The notes: a model not told the origin generated them from the sequence alone. Numbered from the stretch's first letter, positions 1 through 9,216 are shown. The stretch is DNA of 64,000 nt from Mucilaginibacter sp. KACC 22063 (GCF_028736115.1 NZ_CP117877.1:310001-374000), one strand, 5' to 3'. Translations and numbers: made by a program.

Positions 1-452
1 TAGGTAAAATCACCCTGAAAGGTGCCAAAACCAATGCGGTGGCAAAGCAGGTCGCGTATAGTCACCATTTGTGTAGCCTGGCTGTTCTCCAGCTTAAACT
101 CCGGAATATATTTGGTCACCTTGTCATCAAGCGAAAGTTTGCGCTGTTCTTGCAGCATGGCAAGGGCTGTAGCTGTAAACGCTTTGGTGTTACTGCCAAT
201 CATAAAAAGGGTATTCTGATCTACCTTGGTCGGCACCCCTAATTCTTTGATCCCGTAGCCCCGCATTAATACAATGCGGTTGTCTTTCACAATACAAACA
301 GCAGCACCCGGAATACGCCAATTGGTGAGCGCCTTGTTAATGTAAGCATCAAGGCTATCGGTAATAAATTTGCTGCGGTTGATTTGCTGTGCATTGGCAG
401 TAACAGCGGTTAATATAAAAAAGCTTAAAAAAATGGAGTATCTTATTTTCAT
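1..452 (-). CDS. Beta-lactamase-family serine hydrolase, C-terminus cut by window edge
   Basis: The ATG at 452 opens a frame that runs off the left edge after about 150 residues. A Sec signal peptide ends near Ala-Asn-Ala-Gln (residues 18-22), so the product is exported. The segment GSNTKAF (about residues 86-92) holds the SxxK motif (Ser87, Lys90) of the serine beta-lactamase/penicillin-binding fold; it is preceded by a VPTKVDQNTLFMIGS stretch typical of class C-like esterases and peptidases. Bacteroidota carry many such proteins and few are true beta-lactamases, so the substrate is unknown. The YxN and HxG motifs would lie in the missing part. It diverges from the DPP IV gene, the two starts being 69 bases apart. 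Confidence 0.85.
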   Translation of the reverse strand, partial: MKIRYSIFLSFFILTAVTANAQQINRSKFITDSLDAYINKALTNWRIPGAAVCIVKDNRIVLMRGYGIKELGVPTKVDQNTLFMIGSNTKAFTATALAMLQEQRKLSLDDKVTKYIPEFKLENSQATQMVTIRDLLCHRIGFGTFQGDFT

Positions 453-521
453 TCAGCTATCAGAATTTAGATATTTACAGTTGGCTAATACTATAAACGC
501 CGATTTATATTTTTTGATCTA

Positions 522-2702
522 ATGAAATTCAAATTTTCCCCTTTTGCCAGGCTGGCATTAACCATTGTGTTTGGTTTGGCCTGCTTTTACCAGGCTGCTG
601 CACAGTTTCCGGGCACCCAATGGACCAAAGATGGTTTTCACTATTACGAGCTTGACAATGGAAATATTGTGAGCGTAGATGCGCGCGAACCATCAAAGCA
701 AACGGTGCTGCTTAACCGCAACCAGTTAGGCATTGCCAAAGGAGACACGATAAAGGTACGCAGGTTTTCGGTATCACAAAACGGAGATAAGGTATTGATC
801 AGCACCAATACCAAAAAGGTTTGGCGCTATGATACCCGGGGCGACTACTGGCTTTATGACCTGCACACCAATAAACTAAAACAGTTAGGTAAAGGAAGGC
901 CGGCATCGTCATTGATGTTTGCCAAGCTATCGCCAGATGGTACAAAGGCCGCTTATGTAAGCGAACATAATATTTATGTGGAGGATTTAGCCACAGGTAC
1001 TATCAAGCCTTTAACTACTGACGGCACCAAGCGTTTGATCAACGGTACGTTTGACTGGGCTTATGAAGAAGAGTTTGATTGCCGCGATGGGTTCAGATGG
1101 TCGCCTGATAGCCGGTCTATCGCTTACTGGCAAATTGATGCCCGTAAGATCAGAAACTACCTGATGCTCAACACTACAGACTCTGCCTACTCATTTAATG
1201 TGCCTGTTGAATATCCGGTTGCCGGCACCGACCCAAGTTCATGCAAAGTAGGGGTTGTAAACGTTTCAACGGCAAAAACTAACTGGATGAAAGTTCCGGG
1301 TGATGCTGTGCAGCATTACATCCCGCGTATGGAATGGGCTGCCAGCAGCAATGAACTGATATTGCAGCAGCTGAACCGGGCACAAAATGAAAGCCGCATT
1401 ATCATGTGCAATATTTCAAATGCAACGGCGAGGATAATATCAAGTGAAACTGATAAGGCCTGGGTTGACGTAAAGCCTGAACCTATTGGCTGGGATTGGT
1501 TAAGCAGCGGTAAGGCTTTTATATGGCTAAGTGATAAAGACGGCTGGAGGCATATTTATAAAATCAATCGTGAAGGCCAGGAGCAATTGCTTACCAAAGG
1601 CAACTATGATGTGGTGGAGGTTAGCCTGATTGATGAAGCTGACGGTTTTGTGTATTTTATTGCATCGCCGGAGAATGCAACACAACGTTATTTATACCGT
1701 GTTTCTTTAAATGGCAGCACCACGCCCGACCGTATTACGCCAATGGACCAGCCGGGCACTCACAGCTATGAGCTATCGCCGAATGGTAAGCTGGCATTAC
1801 ATAATTTTTCAAACAGCTTTACCCGTCCGCTGTCAGAAGTGGTTAACATCCCGCAGCACCAGCACATCGGTGGTACAGAAATTAGGTTAAATGCCGATGC
1901 CGTTAAAAACAAAACCGAGTTTTTTAAAGTGAAAACCGCTGATGGCATTGAGCTGGACGGCTGGATGGTAAAACCAACTAACTTTGATCCATCGAAAAAA
2001 TATCCCGTTGTATTTTATGTGTATGGTGAACCGGCTTCGCAAACCGTGATAGACAGGTTTGGCGCATCGCGTAACGGGTTGTACAAAGGCAGCATGGCTG
2101 ATGATGGGTATATCTACATATCTATCGAAAACCGCGGTGCACCTGCGCCACGCGGACGCGAGTTCCGTAAAGCGATCTATAAAAATATCGGCATTTTAAA
2201 CGTACACGACCAGGCAATGGCCGCCAAAGAGATTTTAAAGTGGCCTTATGTTGATAGCAGCCGTGTTGCGGTTTGGGGCTGGAGCGGCGGTGGTTCGTCA
2301 ACCCTTAACCTGATGTTCCAATACCCTGAAGTATACAAAACAGGTATTGCTATTGCAGCCGTGGGCAACCAGCTTACGTATGATAATATTTACCAGGAAC
2401 GCTATATGGGCGTACCTACTGATGAAGCCGGGCGTGCGGTTTTTATTAAAGGGTCGCCGGTTACTTATGCCAAAAACTTAAAGGGAAACCTGTTGTACAT
2501 TCATGGTACCGGAGACGATAACGTACATTACGCTAATGCCGAGCAGCTGATCAATCAGCTGGTTAAGTACAACAAGCAGTTTCAACTGATGTCATACCCA
2601 AACCGCACACACGCCATATCAGAAGGCGAAGGCACTACCGAACATTTGCGTACACTTTATACACAATATCTTCGTGAACATTGCCCTCCGGGTGGAAGAT
2701 AG
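522..2702 (+). CDS. Dipeptidyl peptidase IV (S9B family)
   Basis: Secreted or periplasmic serine exopeptidase that removes X-Pro/X-Ala dipeptides from peptide N-termini. The signal peptide ends around AAAQ (residue 28). A DPPIV_N beta-propeller fills roughly residues 95-450 and carries the FDWAYEEEF segment (177-185), whose Glu pair binds the substrate N-terminus. The C-terminal alpha/beta hydrolase has the nucleophile Ser588 in GWSGGG (usually GWSYGG), Asp665 in HGTGDDNVH and His697 in NRTH; the Asp-His spacing matches the family. The 726 residues are normal for bacterial DPP IV. The ATG at 522 gives the signal peptide at the right place. No partner gene is obvious; likely role is peptide use. 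Confidence 0.95.
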   Translation: MKFKFSPFARLALTIVFGLACFYQAAAQFPGTQWTKDGFHYYELDNGNIVSVDAREPSKQTVLLNRNQLGIAKGDTIKVRRFSVSQNGDKVLISTNTKKVWRYDTRGDYWLYDLHTNKLKQLGKGRPASSLMFAKLSPDGTKAAYVSEHNIYVEDLATGTIKPLTTDGTKRLINGTFDWAYEEEFDCRDGFRWSPDSRSIAYWQIDARKIRNYLMLNTTDSAYSFNVPVEYPVAGTDPSSCKVGVVNVSTAKTNWMKVPGDAVQHYIPRMEWAASSNELILQQLNRAQNESRIIMCNISNATARIISSETDKAWVDVKPEPIGWDWLSSGKAFIWLSDKDGWRHIYKINREGQEQLLTKGNYDVVEVSLIDEADGFVYFIASPENATQRYLYRVSLNGSTTPDRITPMDQPGTHSYELSPNGKLALHNFSNSFTRPLSEVVNIPQHQHIGGTEIRLNADAVKNKTEFFKVKTADGIELDGWMVKPTNFDPSKKYPVVFYVYGEPASQTVIDRFGASRNGLYKGSMADDGYIYISIENRGAPAPRGREFRKAIYKNIGILNVHDQAMAAKEILKWPYVDSSRVAVWGWSGGGSSTLNLMFQYPEVYKTGIAIAAVGNQLTYDNIYQERYMGVPTDEAGRAVFIKGSPVTYAKNLKGNLLYIHGTGDDNVHYANAEQLINQLVKYNKQFQLMSYPNRTHAISEGEGTTEHLRTLYTQYLREHCPPGGR

Positions 2703-2737
2703 GATGCTTCCTGATCTTGAGAATAAAGTTGCTCTTC

Positions 2738-2782
2738 ATTGTTATACAGTTCATTGCATTTTCGTAATGGCTGTATAACAAT
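2738..2782. repeat. Perfect 12-bp inverted repeat in the leader of the lipoprotein gene
   Basis: ATTGTTATACAG (2738-2749) and CTGTATAACAAT (2771-2782) are exact reverse complements with a 21-base loop; CATT and AATG inside the loop can extend the stem. The right arm ends 9 bases before the ATG at 2792. No T-run follows on either strand, so it is not an ordinary terminator. It may be a leader hairpin or an operator. Confidence 0.6.
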
Positions 2783-2791
2783 AACCGAAAC

Positions 2792-3265
2792 ATGAAAACT
2801 TTAAAAACCTTATTCATTATTACAGCAGCGGTGTTTATGATTGCAGGCTGCAAAAAAGACAATGGCAAATCCGATCCGCTTTTGGGCACATGGCAGAAGA
2901 AAATCGTTGCCAGCTCAGGCGATGTGCAGGTAGAAGAATATAAGTTTAAAAGCGATGGTACTTTTGAGTTAAGAAGCGCCATAGCAAATTCCAGCAACCA
3001 GGTGCTTGGTTACACTTACCGAACGGTAGGTACCTATACCGTTTCAAAAGACCAGCTAACACTTAACATATCTACCACTTACACAAAAGATGATGCTAGC
3101 CAGGGTTATGTAGCAATTGATAAACTGGTATCACATCCGCCGGTATTTCAATCGCTTAGTTATACTGTAGCATACAATGCTACAGTAGATTCGTTGTCGC
3201 TTACTATACACTGCCCGCCAAATGCAGACTGTATAGGTGGCGAAACCTGGTATCAAAAACAGTAG
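2792..3265 (+). CDS. Small lipoprotein, lipocalin-like
   Basis: A 157-residue predicted lipoprotein. The N-terminus is a short charged and hydrophobic signal ending in the lipobox FMIAGC, with Cys20 as the lipidation site, followed by a KKDNGKSDP linker. The mature part begins LLGTWQKK and continues with alternating polar/hydrophobic strands such as EEYKFKSDGTFELR. This is the pattern of lipocalin-like proteins of Bacteroidota, in which a GxW motif opens a beta-barrel that binds small hydrophobic ligands. The last part contains two Cys (CPPNADC) that could form a disulphide. No specific function is recognised. It sits alone after DPP IV and ends at a strong bidirectional terminator. Confidence 0.75.
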   Translation: MKTLKTLFIITAAVFMIAGCKKDNGKSDPLLGTWQKKIVASSGDVQVEEYKFKSDGTFELRSAIANSSNQVLGYTYRTVGTYTVSKDQLTLNISTTYTKDDASQGYVAIDKLVSHPPVFQSLSYTVAYNATVDSLSLTIHCPPNADCIGGETWYQKQ

Positions 3266-3270
3266 ATAAA

Positions 3271-3303
3271 AACAAAGCCCCGGAATATCTCCGGGGCTTT
3301 GTT
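3271..3303. terminator. Bidirectional intrinsic terminator
   Basis: A perfect 14-bp stem, AACAAAGCCCCGGA (3271-3284) and TCCGGGGCTTTGTT (3290-3303), with a 5-base loop and a T-run after it. It lies between the converging ends of the lipoprotein gene (stop at 3265) and the minus-strand gene ending at 3305, so it can serve both. Confidence 0.9.
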
Positions 3304-3304
3304 T

Positions 3305-3715
3305 TTAGTTGCCGCTAACAGCGCAAAAGGTGTCAATACCTTTTGTAAGGATATATTTCACAATCTTTTTCACAATGGGTTTAAGTATGATGCCGCCGGG
3401 TATAATACTTGATAATGCATCAAGCACGGCCTCAATAATATCTTCAACAGTTGAAGAGCCTGTAAGCACCCTGCAAATAAAATCCTTTATTTTTTTTAAG
3501 ATACCACCTACATTTATTGCTGCAGCAAAATTGCTTGTAAAGCTAATGGCAAAATTGTTTGACTTTGCTTCTGCCTGCAAAGCCTTTTCATAGTACTTGC
3601 CTAACTCCTGTTCAAGTTCGCTTTCGGTAGGCGTGGTAACGTCGTCAAGATTACCGAACTCTTTTACCAGTTCTTTGGCATCAAGTTGATTGTAGTTTTC
3701 GTCGAATAATAACAT
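3305..3715 (-). CDS. Unrecognised small protein with hydrophobic C-terminal half
   Basis: A 136-residue protein I do not recognise. The first 60 residues are acidic and polar (MLLFDENYNQLDAKELVKEF and onward). The second half, after a Gly-Gly at INVGG (about residues 68-72), is hydrophobic and amphipathic, with Lys clusters, two Cys (near 81 and 132) and a PGG turn. It has no signal peptide. A polar leader, a double Gly and a cationic hydrophobic tail with two Cys is a layout seen in exported class II bacteriocin-like peptides, but the length is large and no exporter lies nearby, so this is speculation. It is divergent from the gene at 3908, with 192 bases between, suggesting shared control. 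Confidence 0.55.
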   Translation of the reverse strand: MLLFDENYNQLDAKELVKEFGNLDDVTTPTESELEQELGKYYEKALQAEAKSNNFAISFTSNFAAAINVGGILKKIKDFICRVLTGSSTVEDIIEAVLDALSSIIPGGIILKPIVKKIVKYILTKGIDTFCAVSGN

Positions 3716-3907
3716 AGCTGTAAAGATTTAAGTGTGTATTATTCAAATTTCATGTAAGCGTTCGGCTTAAGGTAATGTAGCATCGCCCTTATTAAAAAGG
3801 TGTTTTTACGGTGTTTAATAGGATATAAAAACGTTGTAAATCTGGTAGTTAAGTGTGAGATTTGGGGAGACTACTTAATTAATTATTCACAATTAAACCT
3901 TTAACAC

Positions 3908-4447
3908 ATGCCAATTCAATTAAACAGCACTAAAAGTGATTTCTTAGGCGGCCCCATAGATGCCGAAGCTATTAAAGCCATGGTAAAAGCTTACCGCGCA
4001 AACAGGCTTAAAGATAGGTTCTCCTTAAAATTTGCCCATTTCTCTGTGCCCGAATTACTTAAACTTTTGGTTAGTAATGGTATACTCAGATTAACTGATG
4101 CAGAAATAGCAGCAACCTCTGATTATGGATTAAAAATTTACAAAGGCAGCCATAATGTAAGTATGGATACCTGCCCTGCAAACCGGCCAGGTTATAAACC
4201 TTTTGATACGGTTATTTTGTGTAACACCACTATAAAAGAAGAAAAGCTATCAGGAGGATCAGCGATCCAAATTTGGCATGATATGCTAAAGGGAAATGAT
4301 TTTGTCTCGCTTGCAGGCGCAGGTACGGATGTATTGGGCAGTATTACCGTAGGAAGCGGCTTAGACCGGGGCTCTATTTGCCCACCGGATTGCGACGGAG
4401 GCGATGGTGATGGCTTTTATCATGATGATATTGGAAGTAATTTTTAA
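3908..4447 (+). CDS. Unrecognised protein with Gly/Asp-rich C-terminus, upstream of two-component genes
   Basis: A 179-residue soluble protein without signal peptide. It has a helical N-terminal half and a central segment GLKIYKGSH followed by DTVILCNTT. Similar segments occur, as far as I recall, in a set of Bacteroidota hypothetical proteins of 150-200 residues; no function is known to me. The C-terminus is rich in Gly and Asp (CPPDCDGGDGDGFYHDD) with a CxxxC pair, suggesting a flexible or metal-binding tail. The stop is 8 bases before the membrane-protein gene at 4456, so it probably heads the operon that goes on to the sensor kinase and response regulator. Confidence 0.6.
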   Translation: MPIQLNSTKSDFLGGPIDAEAIKAMVKAYRANRLKDRFSLKFAHFSVPELLKLLVSNGILRLTDAEIAATSDYGLKIYKGSHNVSMDTCPANRPGYKPFDTVILCNTTIKEEKLSGGSAIQIWHDMLKGNDFVSLAGAGTDVLGSITVGSGLDRGSICPPDCDGGDGDGFYHDDIGSNF

Positions 4448-4455
4448 AAAATCGG

Positions 4456-5112
4456 ATGCTAAGGTTCCCTTACTATCTTTTAGCAGAATGGTTATGCTTT
4501 GTAGTAGCCATTCTGCTAATAAAGAAACCAGTTCCCAGGTACTGGAATGTTATAAAATACTACCTCGGTATAGTCGTGGCTACAGAAAGCATTGCTTATT
4601 ACCTGGGCTGGATGCTTAAAAGCAATAACCAGTGGATTTACAACCTTTTTATGGTTGTTGAATTTAGTTTTGATATATGGTTTATATCAAGGTTGTGGCT
4701 GTTTAGTAACTTTCGTGGGTTGATATATACAGCATTCATATCTTTTGTGATAGTTTATTTCATAGAATGGCACCAGGTAGGGATTACCACATTTTTTGAA
4801 AAAACATGTATATACGGGTCGGTTGTGGCGATATTATTTTGCATGGTTTATTTTTACAGTCTGTTTCAAACCGAGCATTATGTTAATCTTTTAAAAGAGC
4901 CTGCTTTTTGGTTTATATCGGGCTGCTTTATTTTTTATGCAACAAGTATAGGGGTAGATACTTTTTTTAGCCAGCTGGTGCGGGTTAAAATCAAGCATAC
5001 AGTATCGTTACGGTATATTATTATGAATGTATTAAACATTATATTGTATTGTTTTTGGATTAAGGCTGTTATATGTCTGAAAATCAAAGAGAAATATATA
5101 TCGCAGTTATAA
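4456..5112 (+). CDS. Multi-pass membrane protein next to sensor kinase
   Basis: A 218-residue integral membrane protein with about six to seven hydrophobic segments (for example AEWLCFVVAILLI, LFMVVEFSFDIWFI, LIYTAFISFVIVYFI, VVAILFCMVYFYS, PAFWFISGCFIFYATSI and the C-terminal NVLNIILYCFWIKAVI). No known family motif is visible. Its last 40 bases overlap the start of the histidine kinase gene in another frame, which implies coupled translation and a functional link. A plausible role is the membrane sensing part of the signalling system, since the kinase itself has only one membrane helix. That role is an inference from gene order. Confidence 0.75.
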   Translation: MLRFPYYLLAEWLCFVVAILLIKKPVPRYWNVIKYYLGIVVATESIAYYLGWMLKSNNQWIYNLFMVVEFSFDIWFISRLWLFSNFRGLIYTAFISFVIVYFIEWHQVGITTFFEKTCIYGSVVAILFCMVYFYSLFQTEHYVNLLKEPAFWFISGCFIFYATSIGVDTFFSQLVRVKIKHTVSLRYIIMNVLNIILYCFWIKAVICLKIKEKYISQL

Positions 5113-5864
5113 CTACCTCGGTAATCTTTCTGTTGATTGCCTGTGGCCTTATTTTGCTTGTACTAATTTATAACCGCCGTAAACAAAAGCATATTGAAGA
5201 AAAAGCAGCAATGCAAAATGCTTTTGGCGCCGAACTTATTAAAACACAATATGAGGTTCAGGAACAAACGTTGCAAACCATAGGCGCCGAACTGCATGAT
5301 AACATCGGTCAGTTATTAAGTTTAACATCACTTACGCTGGGCTCAATTGAAATTGAACAAGACGGAAAAATTAAGCAGAAGATAGATACTGCCATAACGC
5401 TTACCAATAATTCGATAAAGGAAATGCGGATGCTTGGCCGGTTACTGCAAGGGGAAAACCTGATTGGGCAGGGCCTGGCTAATGCTGTTTTACAAGAGTT
5501 GCAGTGGCTGGAAAAGTCGGGGAGATTTGAAATAAGTTACCAGATAGAAAAACACTGGCCCGAAAGCGGCAATGCAGATAAAGATCTTTTCATTTTTCGT
5601 ATCATACAGGAAATTATTAATAACATTATCAAACATGCCTTTTGCACCCGCATCAGCATAAAGCTTGAGCTTAAACAGGGGGTATTGAATCTGATTGTTG
5701 AAGATAATGGTGTTGGGTTTGACCCGGGGACACAACAGGAAGATAAAAATGGAATGGGTTTGCAAAACATTAATCGCAGGGCGGCCATGATTGGCGGAAG
5801 TGCAGAAATTTATTCTATGCCGGGAAAGGGCACCAGTATTACACTATTTATACCTTATCCGTAA
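5073..5864 (+). CDS. Sensor histidine kinase, NarL-partner (HisKA_3-like) type
   Basis: A 263-residue kinase with one N-terminal membrane helix (about residues 10-33) and no periplasmic sensor domain. A short coiled region leads to AELHDNIGQLL, where His75 is the phosphoacceptor of the family that pairs with LuxR/NarL regulators. The C-terminal HATPase_c domain shows the N-box IIQEIINNIIKHA (about 175-187), the G1 box VEDNGVGFD and the G2 box GMGLQNINRR. The start at 5073 overlaps the upstream gene by 40 bases; the next Met lies after the membrane helix and would remove it. The stop codon touches the start of the response regulator. Confidence 0.9.
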   Translation: MSENQREIYIAVITTSVIFLLIACGLILLVLIYNRRKQKHIEEKAAMQNAFGAELIKTQYEVQEQTLQTIGAELHDNIGQLLSLTSLTLGSIEIEQDGKIKQKIDTAITLTNNSIKEMRMLGRLLQGENLIGQGLANAVLQELQWLEKSGRFEISYQIEKHWPESGNADKDLFIFRIIQEIINNIIKHAFCTRISIKLELKQGVLNLIVEDNGVGFDPGTQQEDKNGMGLQNINRRAAMIGGSAEIYSMPGKGTSITLFIPYP

Positions 5865-6520
5865 TGGAAACATCACCAATTAATATTGCTATTGTGGATG
5901 ACCATACTTTATTCAGAGAAGGAATGGCGGCATTGTTATGTGAGTTTAGCGAGATCAATATCCTGTTTCAGGCGGGGCATGGTATCCAAATGCAGCAGAT
6001 GCTTCAGAAAGAAAATGCGCCTGATGTAATATTAATGGACATTAATATGCCGCTAATGGATGGTTATGATGCTACTGCCTGGCTCTATAAAAATTATCCG
6101 GAGGTAAAGGTTTTAGCATTAAGTATGTTTGAAGATGATGTTTCGGTAATTAAAATGATCAAGGCCGGCGCATGCGGATACGTGTTAAAAGAATCACGCC
6201 CACGCGAGCTGCTTAATGCCATTACTCATTTACATGAAAGAGGCAGTTACATGAACGAACTGGTATCGCGCAAACTGCTGAAAAATGTAAAAGAAGAAAG
6301 CAGCAAGCTGCTGCTTACCAAGCGCGAACTTCAGTTTATGAAACTATGTTGTTCTGAACTTACCTATAAAGAGATTGCCGATAAAATGTTTGTGAACCAC
6401 CGTACCGTAGACAATTACAGGGAATCGTTATTCTTAAAGCTTAATCTTAAATCGAGGGTTGGTATTGTGCTATATGCCATAAAAAACCAGATCTTCAATT
6501 TTAAAGAAAATTTTCAATAG
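5864..6520 (+). CDS. NarL/FixJ-family response regulator
   Basis: A 218-residue regulator. The receiver domain has the acidic pair Asp12/Asp13 in VDDH, the phosphoacceptor Asp59 in ILMDINMP, the Ser of ALSMFE (switch Ser/Thr) and Lys of YVLKESRP. The C-terminal LuxR-type HTH spans about residues 150-210 with LTKRELQFMKLCCSELTYKE and NHRTVDNYRESL as the recognition region. Its ATG shares one base with the kinase stop, so the two are translationally coupled and surely form a pair. The targets cannot be read from the sequence; the divergent unknown gene at 3715 and the operon itself are candidates. Confidence 0.92.
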   Translation: METSPINIAIVDDHTLFREGMAALLCEFSEINILFQAGHGIQMQQMLQKENAPDVILMDINMPLMDGYDATAWLYKNYPEVKVLALSMFEDDVSVIKMIKAGACGYVLKESRPRELLNAITHLHERGSYMNELVSRKLLKNVKEESSKLLLTKRELQFMKLCCSELTYKEIADKMFVNHRTVDNYRESLFLKLNLKSRVGIVLYAIKNQIFNFKENFQ

Positions 6521-6531
6521 GTAACCAACTA

Positions 6532-9216
6532 TTATTGTAATAGCACCTTAAAGTCATACGTTCCGGATACCAGCTTTCCTGTGTTTTGAAACGGTTTGCC
6601 GTTAAGCGTTATCCTACCTTTTGGCAGGCGCAAACTTGCTGTAGCATTGGCAGGGATAATTAAATGATAGTCAACATCACTGCCGTTTCTTTTCCATGCT
6701 GAAATGATTTTTCCTTGCGGCGCATCGTGTTCGGCTTCAAAATGTGTAAGTCCTGATACAAAATGCGGCTCAATAATGATGTTACTAAAGCCGGGATGTT
6801 CAGCGTCGGGCCTTATACCACCAATGCCTTTATAAAGCCACGCACCTATTTCGCCAAACATAATGTGGTTCAGGGAGATGTCACTCTTCGAATCAATGTT
6901 CCAGTTTTCGTAAAGCGTAGTAGCGCCGTTTACCATCCACCATCCCCATGATGGATAAGTTGTCTGTGCGGCTATTTTGTAGGCCACGTCGGCATAGCCA
7001 TTGTCGCTTAATGCGGTTAATATAGCCTTAGCGCCAAGTATGCCAACATCGAGATGGTAGTTTGCATCGGCCACAGCTTTGGCAAGGTTAGCAGCTACTT
7101 TTGGTTTAAGTTGCTCAGGAACTATACCCCAATACAGCGGAGCGCTTTGCTCGGTCTGATAGCCTGACCCGTAAACACCTGTTTTGGTATTGAGATATTT
7201 TTTATTGATAGCATCCTTAATCTTTTCGGCAAGCAGCGAGTACTTGTTGTAATCATCTGTTTTACCAATTAGTTTAGCCGCCTTTGCCAAAATATTGACA
7301 TCGGTATAGTAATAAATAGAAGAAGTTAGTTCAACCGGGGATTGCGATTTTACCGGCACCCAATCACCCAAACCCCAGGTGGTTAAGCCTGATGGATACA
7401 GGTAATTGATGTGATCCACATATTTTCTGATGTTATCGTAGCAAGCAACAAGTACTTTTTTATCGCCGTAAAATTCGTAGATTTTCCATGGGATAATAGC
7501 GATGGTACTTGTCCAGTCGGGGCCGTTTGCCCATTCGTAACCCCAACCCGCTGATGGTATAGTAGCCGGAAATACGCCATTTGGCTGCTGCTCGTCGCGG
7601 TGGTCATTCATCCATTTTTCGTAAACTGATATACCATCGAAGTTATACAAGCCTGTTTCTATAGCGATATGCGCATCACCCGTCCATCCGTTTTTCTCAC
7701 GCTGAGGGCAATCGGTTGGATAGCCAAACAGGTTCGACAGGTAAGAGTTATTGGTAGCCTGCCAGATCTTATCTATAATAGGGTTTGACGAGGAGACATG
7801 CCCAACGCTATTTACATCGCTGTGCATAAACCAGCCCACAAGGCTTTGCTCGGTTAAATGAATCGGTTTGCTGCTGGTAATTTCAACATACTGAAATCCT
7901 TTGTAATTAAAGCGCGGCATAAAGGTTTCTTCGCCCTTGCCACTTAAGGTAAATATGTCGGTTTGGAACGGGTCGAGATCATCATGCGGACGATAATGCA
8001 TAATAATGTTCGATTGATCGGCGCGGCCATTTTTATATAAACGTTCTGCATGTTGTAACCTGATCACCGTTCCTGCTTCGCCTTTAACCGTAAGCTGGCT
8101 AACGCCCGAAAAGTTACGCCCCATATCAAATACATAAGCGGTATCATTTATCTTATGCATGGCTTTTACAGGTATGCGCAATACATTGCGGATAGGCACC
8201 ATAGTTTGCGATTTGATTTTTTCAGACGGGGCAGGCCTGATCAGCACATCTTTCCAGGTAGTATCGTTAAAGCCGGGTTTGTTCCATCCGGGTTGCTCCA
8301 GGCGGGCATCATAATGCTCACCTGTGTAAATGCTGTTGAAAACCACAGGGCTTAAAGCCGTTTTCCACGAAGCATCAGAAACAACGGTTTCAACTGTGCC
8401 GTCAGAATAGGTAATGCGCAGATCCATGCAAAACGCCGGGCGGGCACGCCACCAGGCTTTGTCAAAATACCATACCGCGGTCGACTGATGATTATACCAG
8501 CCATTACCCAGTAAAATGCCAAGCGCATTTTTGCCTTTCTGTAGTTCAGCAGTTATATCATAAGTTACATACAGGTTACGTCGGTCGAAACGCGTATACA
8601 TCGGGTCGAGGCGGTGGTCACCAATGCGCTGGCCATTAATATATAACTCGTACAAGCCAGCCGCTACGATATAAGCCCTCGCTGATACGATCTTCTTTTT
8701 AACTGAAAACTCATGCCTGAAATACGGTGCAGCCTTTTCATCGATGCTTTTATGATCGCTTATCCAGTAGCCTTTCCATTGGTCCATGTTAAGCATGGCT
8801 GTTTCAAACGAGGCAACTGATGATAGCGAAGCTTTATGATCTTTATCCCACTGGCGTACACACCAGTAGTACTTGGTAAATTCATGCAAGGGCTTGCCCT
8901 GGTAATTGACCAATGTTTGCTGCGATTTAATTTCGGCAGTTTGCCAATCGGTCCCTGTGCCTTTCGCAACCTGTGCCGAATCTGTACCTACAATAAGCTG
9001 ATAAGCAGTTTGTCTGGCGCCCTGCCTGGGATCGTCCATCCGCCATGATAACCTAGGGTGCAAGGCATCAATACCAAGCGGATTATTTAAGTGCTCGCAT
9101 TGAAGTGCCACAGGTTTGGCCGCAGCATTTGAATAAATTGCCGCAAGCAGCAAAAGCGAAGAATATATTTTAGTTAGCACCGCAAAGTTTTTTTCTAAAA
9201 TACAATAATTGCTCAA
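6532..9216 (-). CDS. Alpha-L-rhamnosidase (GH78)
   Basis: Exported enzyme that releases terminal alpha-L-rhamnose from plant or bacterial glycans. The 894 residues follow the usual GH78 plan: an N-terminal fibronectin-like domain, Bac_rhamnosid_N (about residues 165-330), a middle beta-sandwich, an (alpha/alpha)6 barrel and a C-terminal beta domain. The hallmark DCPQREKNGWTGDA gives Asp502, Glu507 and Asp514, with the spacing of the known catalytic residues; the second acidic site is in NHIMFGEIGAW near residue 830. The ATG at 9216 puts 12 extra residues before the signal peptide; a GTG at 9180 (VLTKIYSSLLLL) gives a more usual signal and may be the true start. It converges on the response regulator with an 11-base gap. 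Confidence 0.95.
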   Translation of the reverse strand: MSNYCILEKNFAVLTKIYSSLLLLAAIYSNAAAKPVALQCEHLNNPLGIDALHPRLSWRMDDPRQGARQTAYQLIVGTDSAQVAKGTGTDWQTAEIKSQQTLVNYQGKPLHEFTKYYWCVRQWDKDHKASLSSVASFETAMLNMDQWKGYWISDHKSIDEKAAPYFRHEFSVKKKIVSARAYIVAAGLYELYINGQRIGDHRLDPMYTRFDRRNLYVTYDITAELQKGKNALGILLGNGWYNHQSTAVWYFDKAWWRARPAFCMDLRITYSDGTVETVVSDASWKTALSPVVFNSIYTGEHYDARLEQPGWNKPGFNDTTWKDVLIRPAPSEKIKSQTMVPIRNVLRIPVKAMHKINDTAYVFDMGRNFSGVSQLTVKGEAGTVIRLQHAERLYKNGRADQSNIIMHYRPHDDLDPFQTDIFTLSGKGEETFMPRFNYKGFQYVEITSSKPIHLTEQSLVGWFMHSDVNSVGHVSSSNPIIDKIWQATNNSYLSNLFGYPTDCPQREKNGWTGDAHIAIETGLYNFDGISVYEKWMNDHRDEQQPNGVFPATIPSAGWGYEWANGPDWTSTIAIIPWKIYEFYGDKKVLVACYDNIRKYVDHINYLYPSGLTTWGLGDWVPVKSQSPVELTSSIYYYTDVNILAKAAKLIGKTDDYNKYSLLAEKIKDAINKKYLNTKTGVYGSGYQTEQSAPLYWGIVPEQLKPKVAANLAKAVADANYHLDVGILGAKAILTALSDNGYADVAYKIAAQTTYPSWGWWMVNGATTLYENWNIDSKSDISLNHIMFGEIGAWLYKGIGGIRPDAEHPGFSNIIIEPHFVSGLTHFEAEHDAPQGKIISAWKRNGSDVDYHLIIPANATASLRLPKGRITLNGKPFQNTGKLVSGTYDFKVLLQ

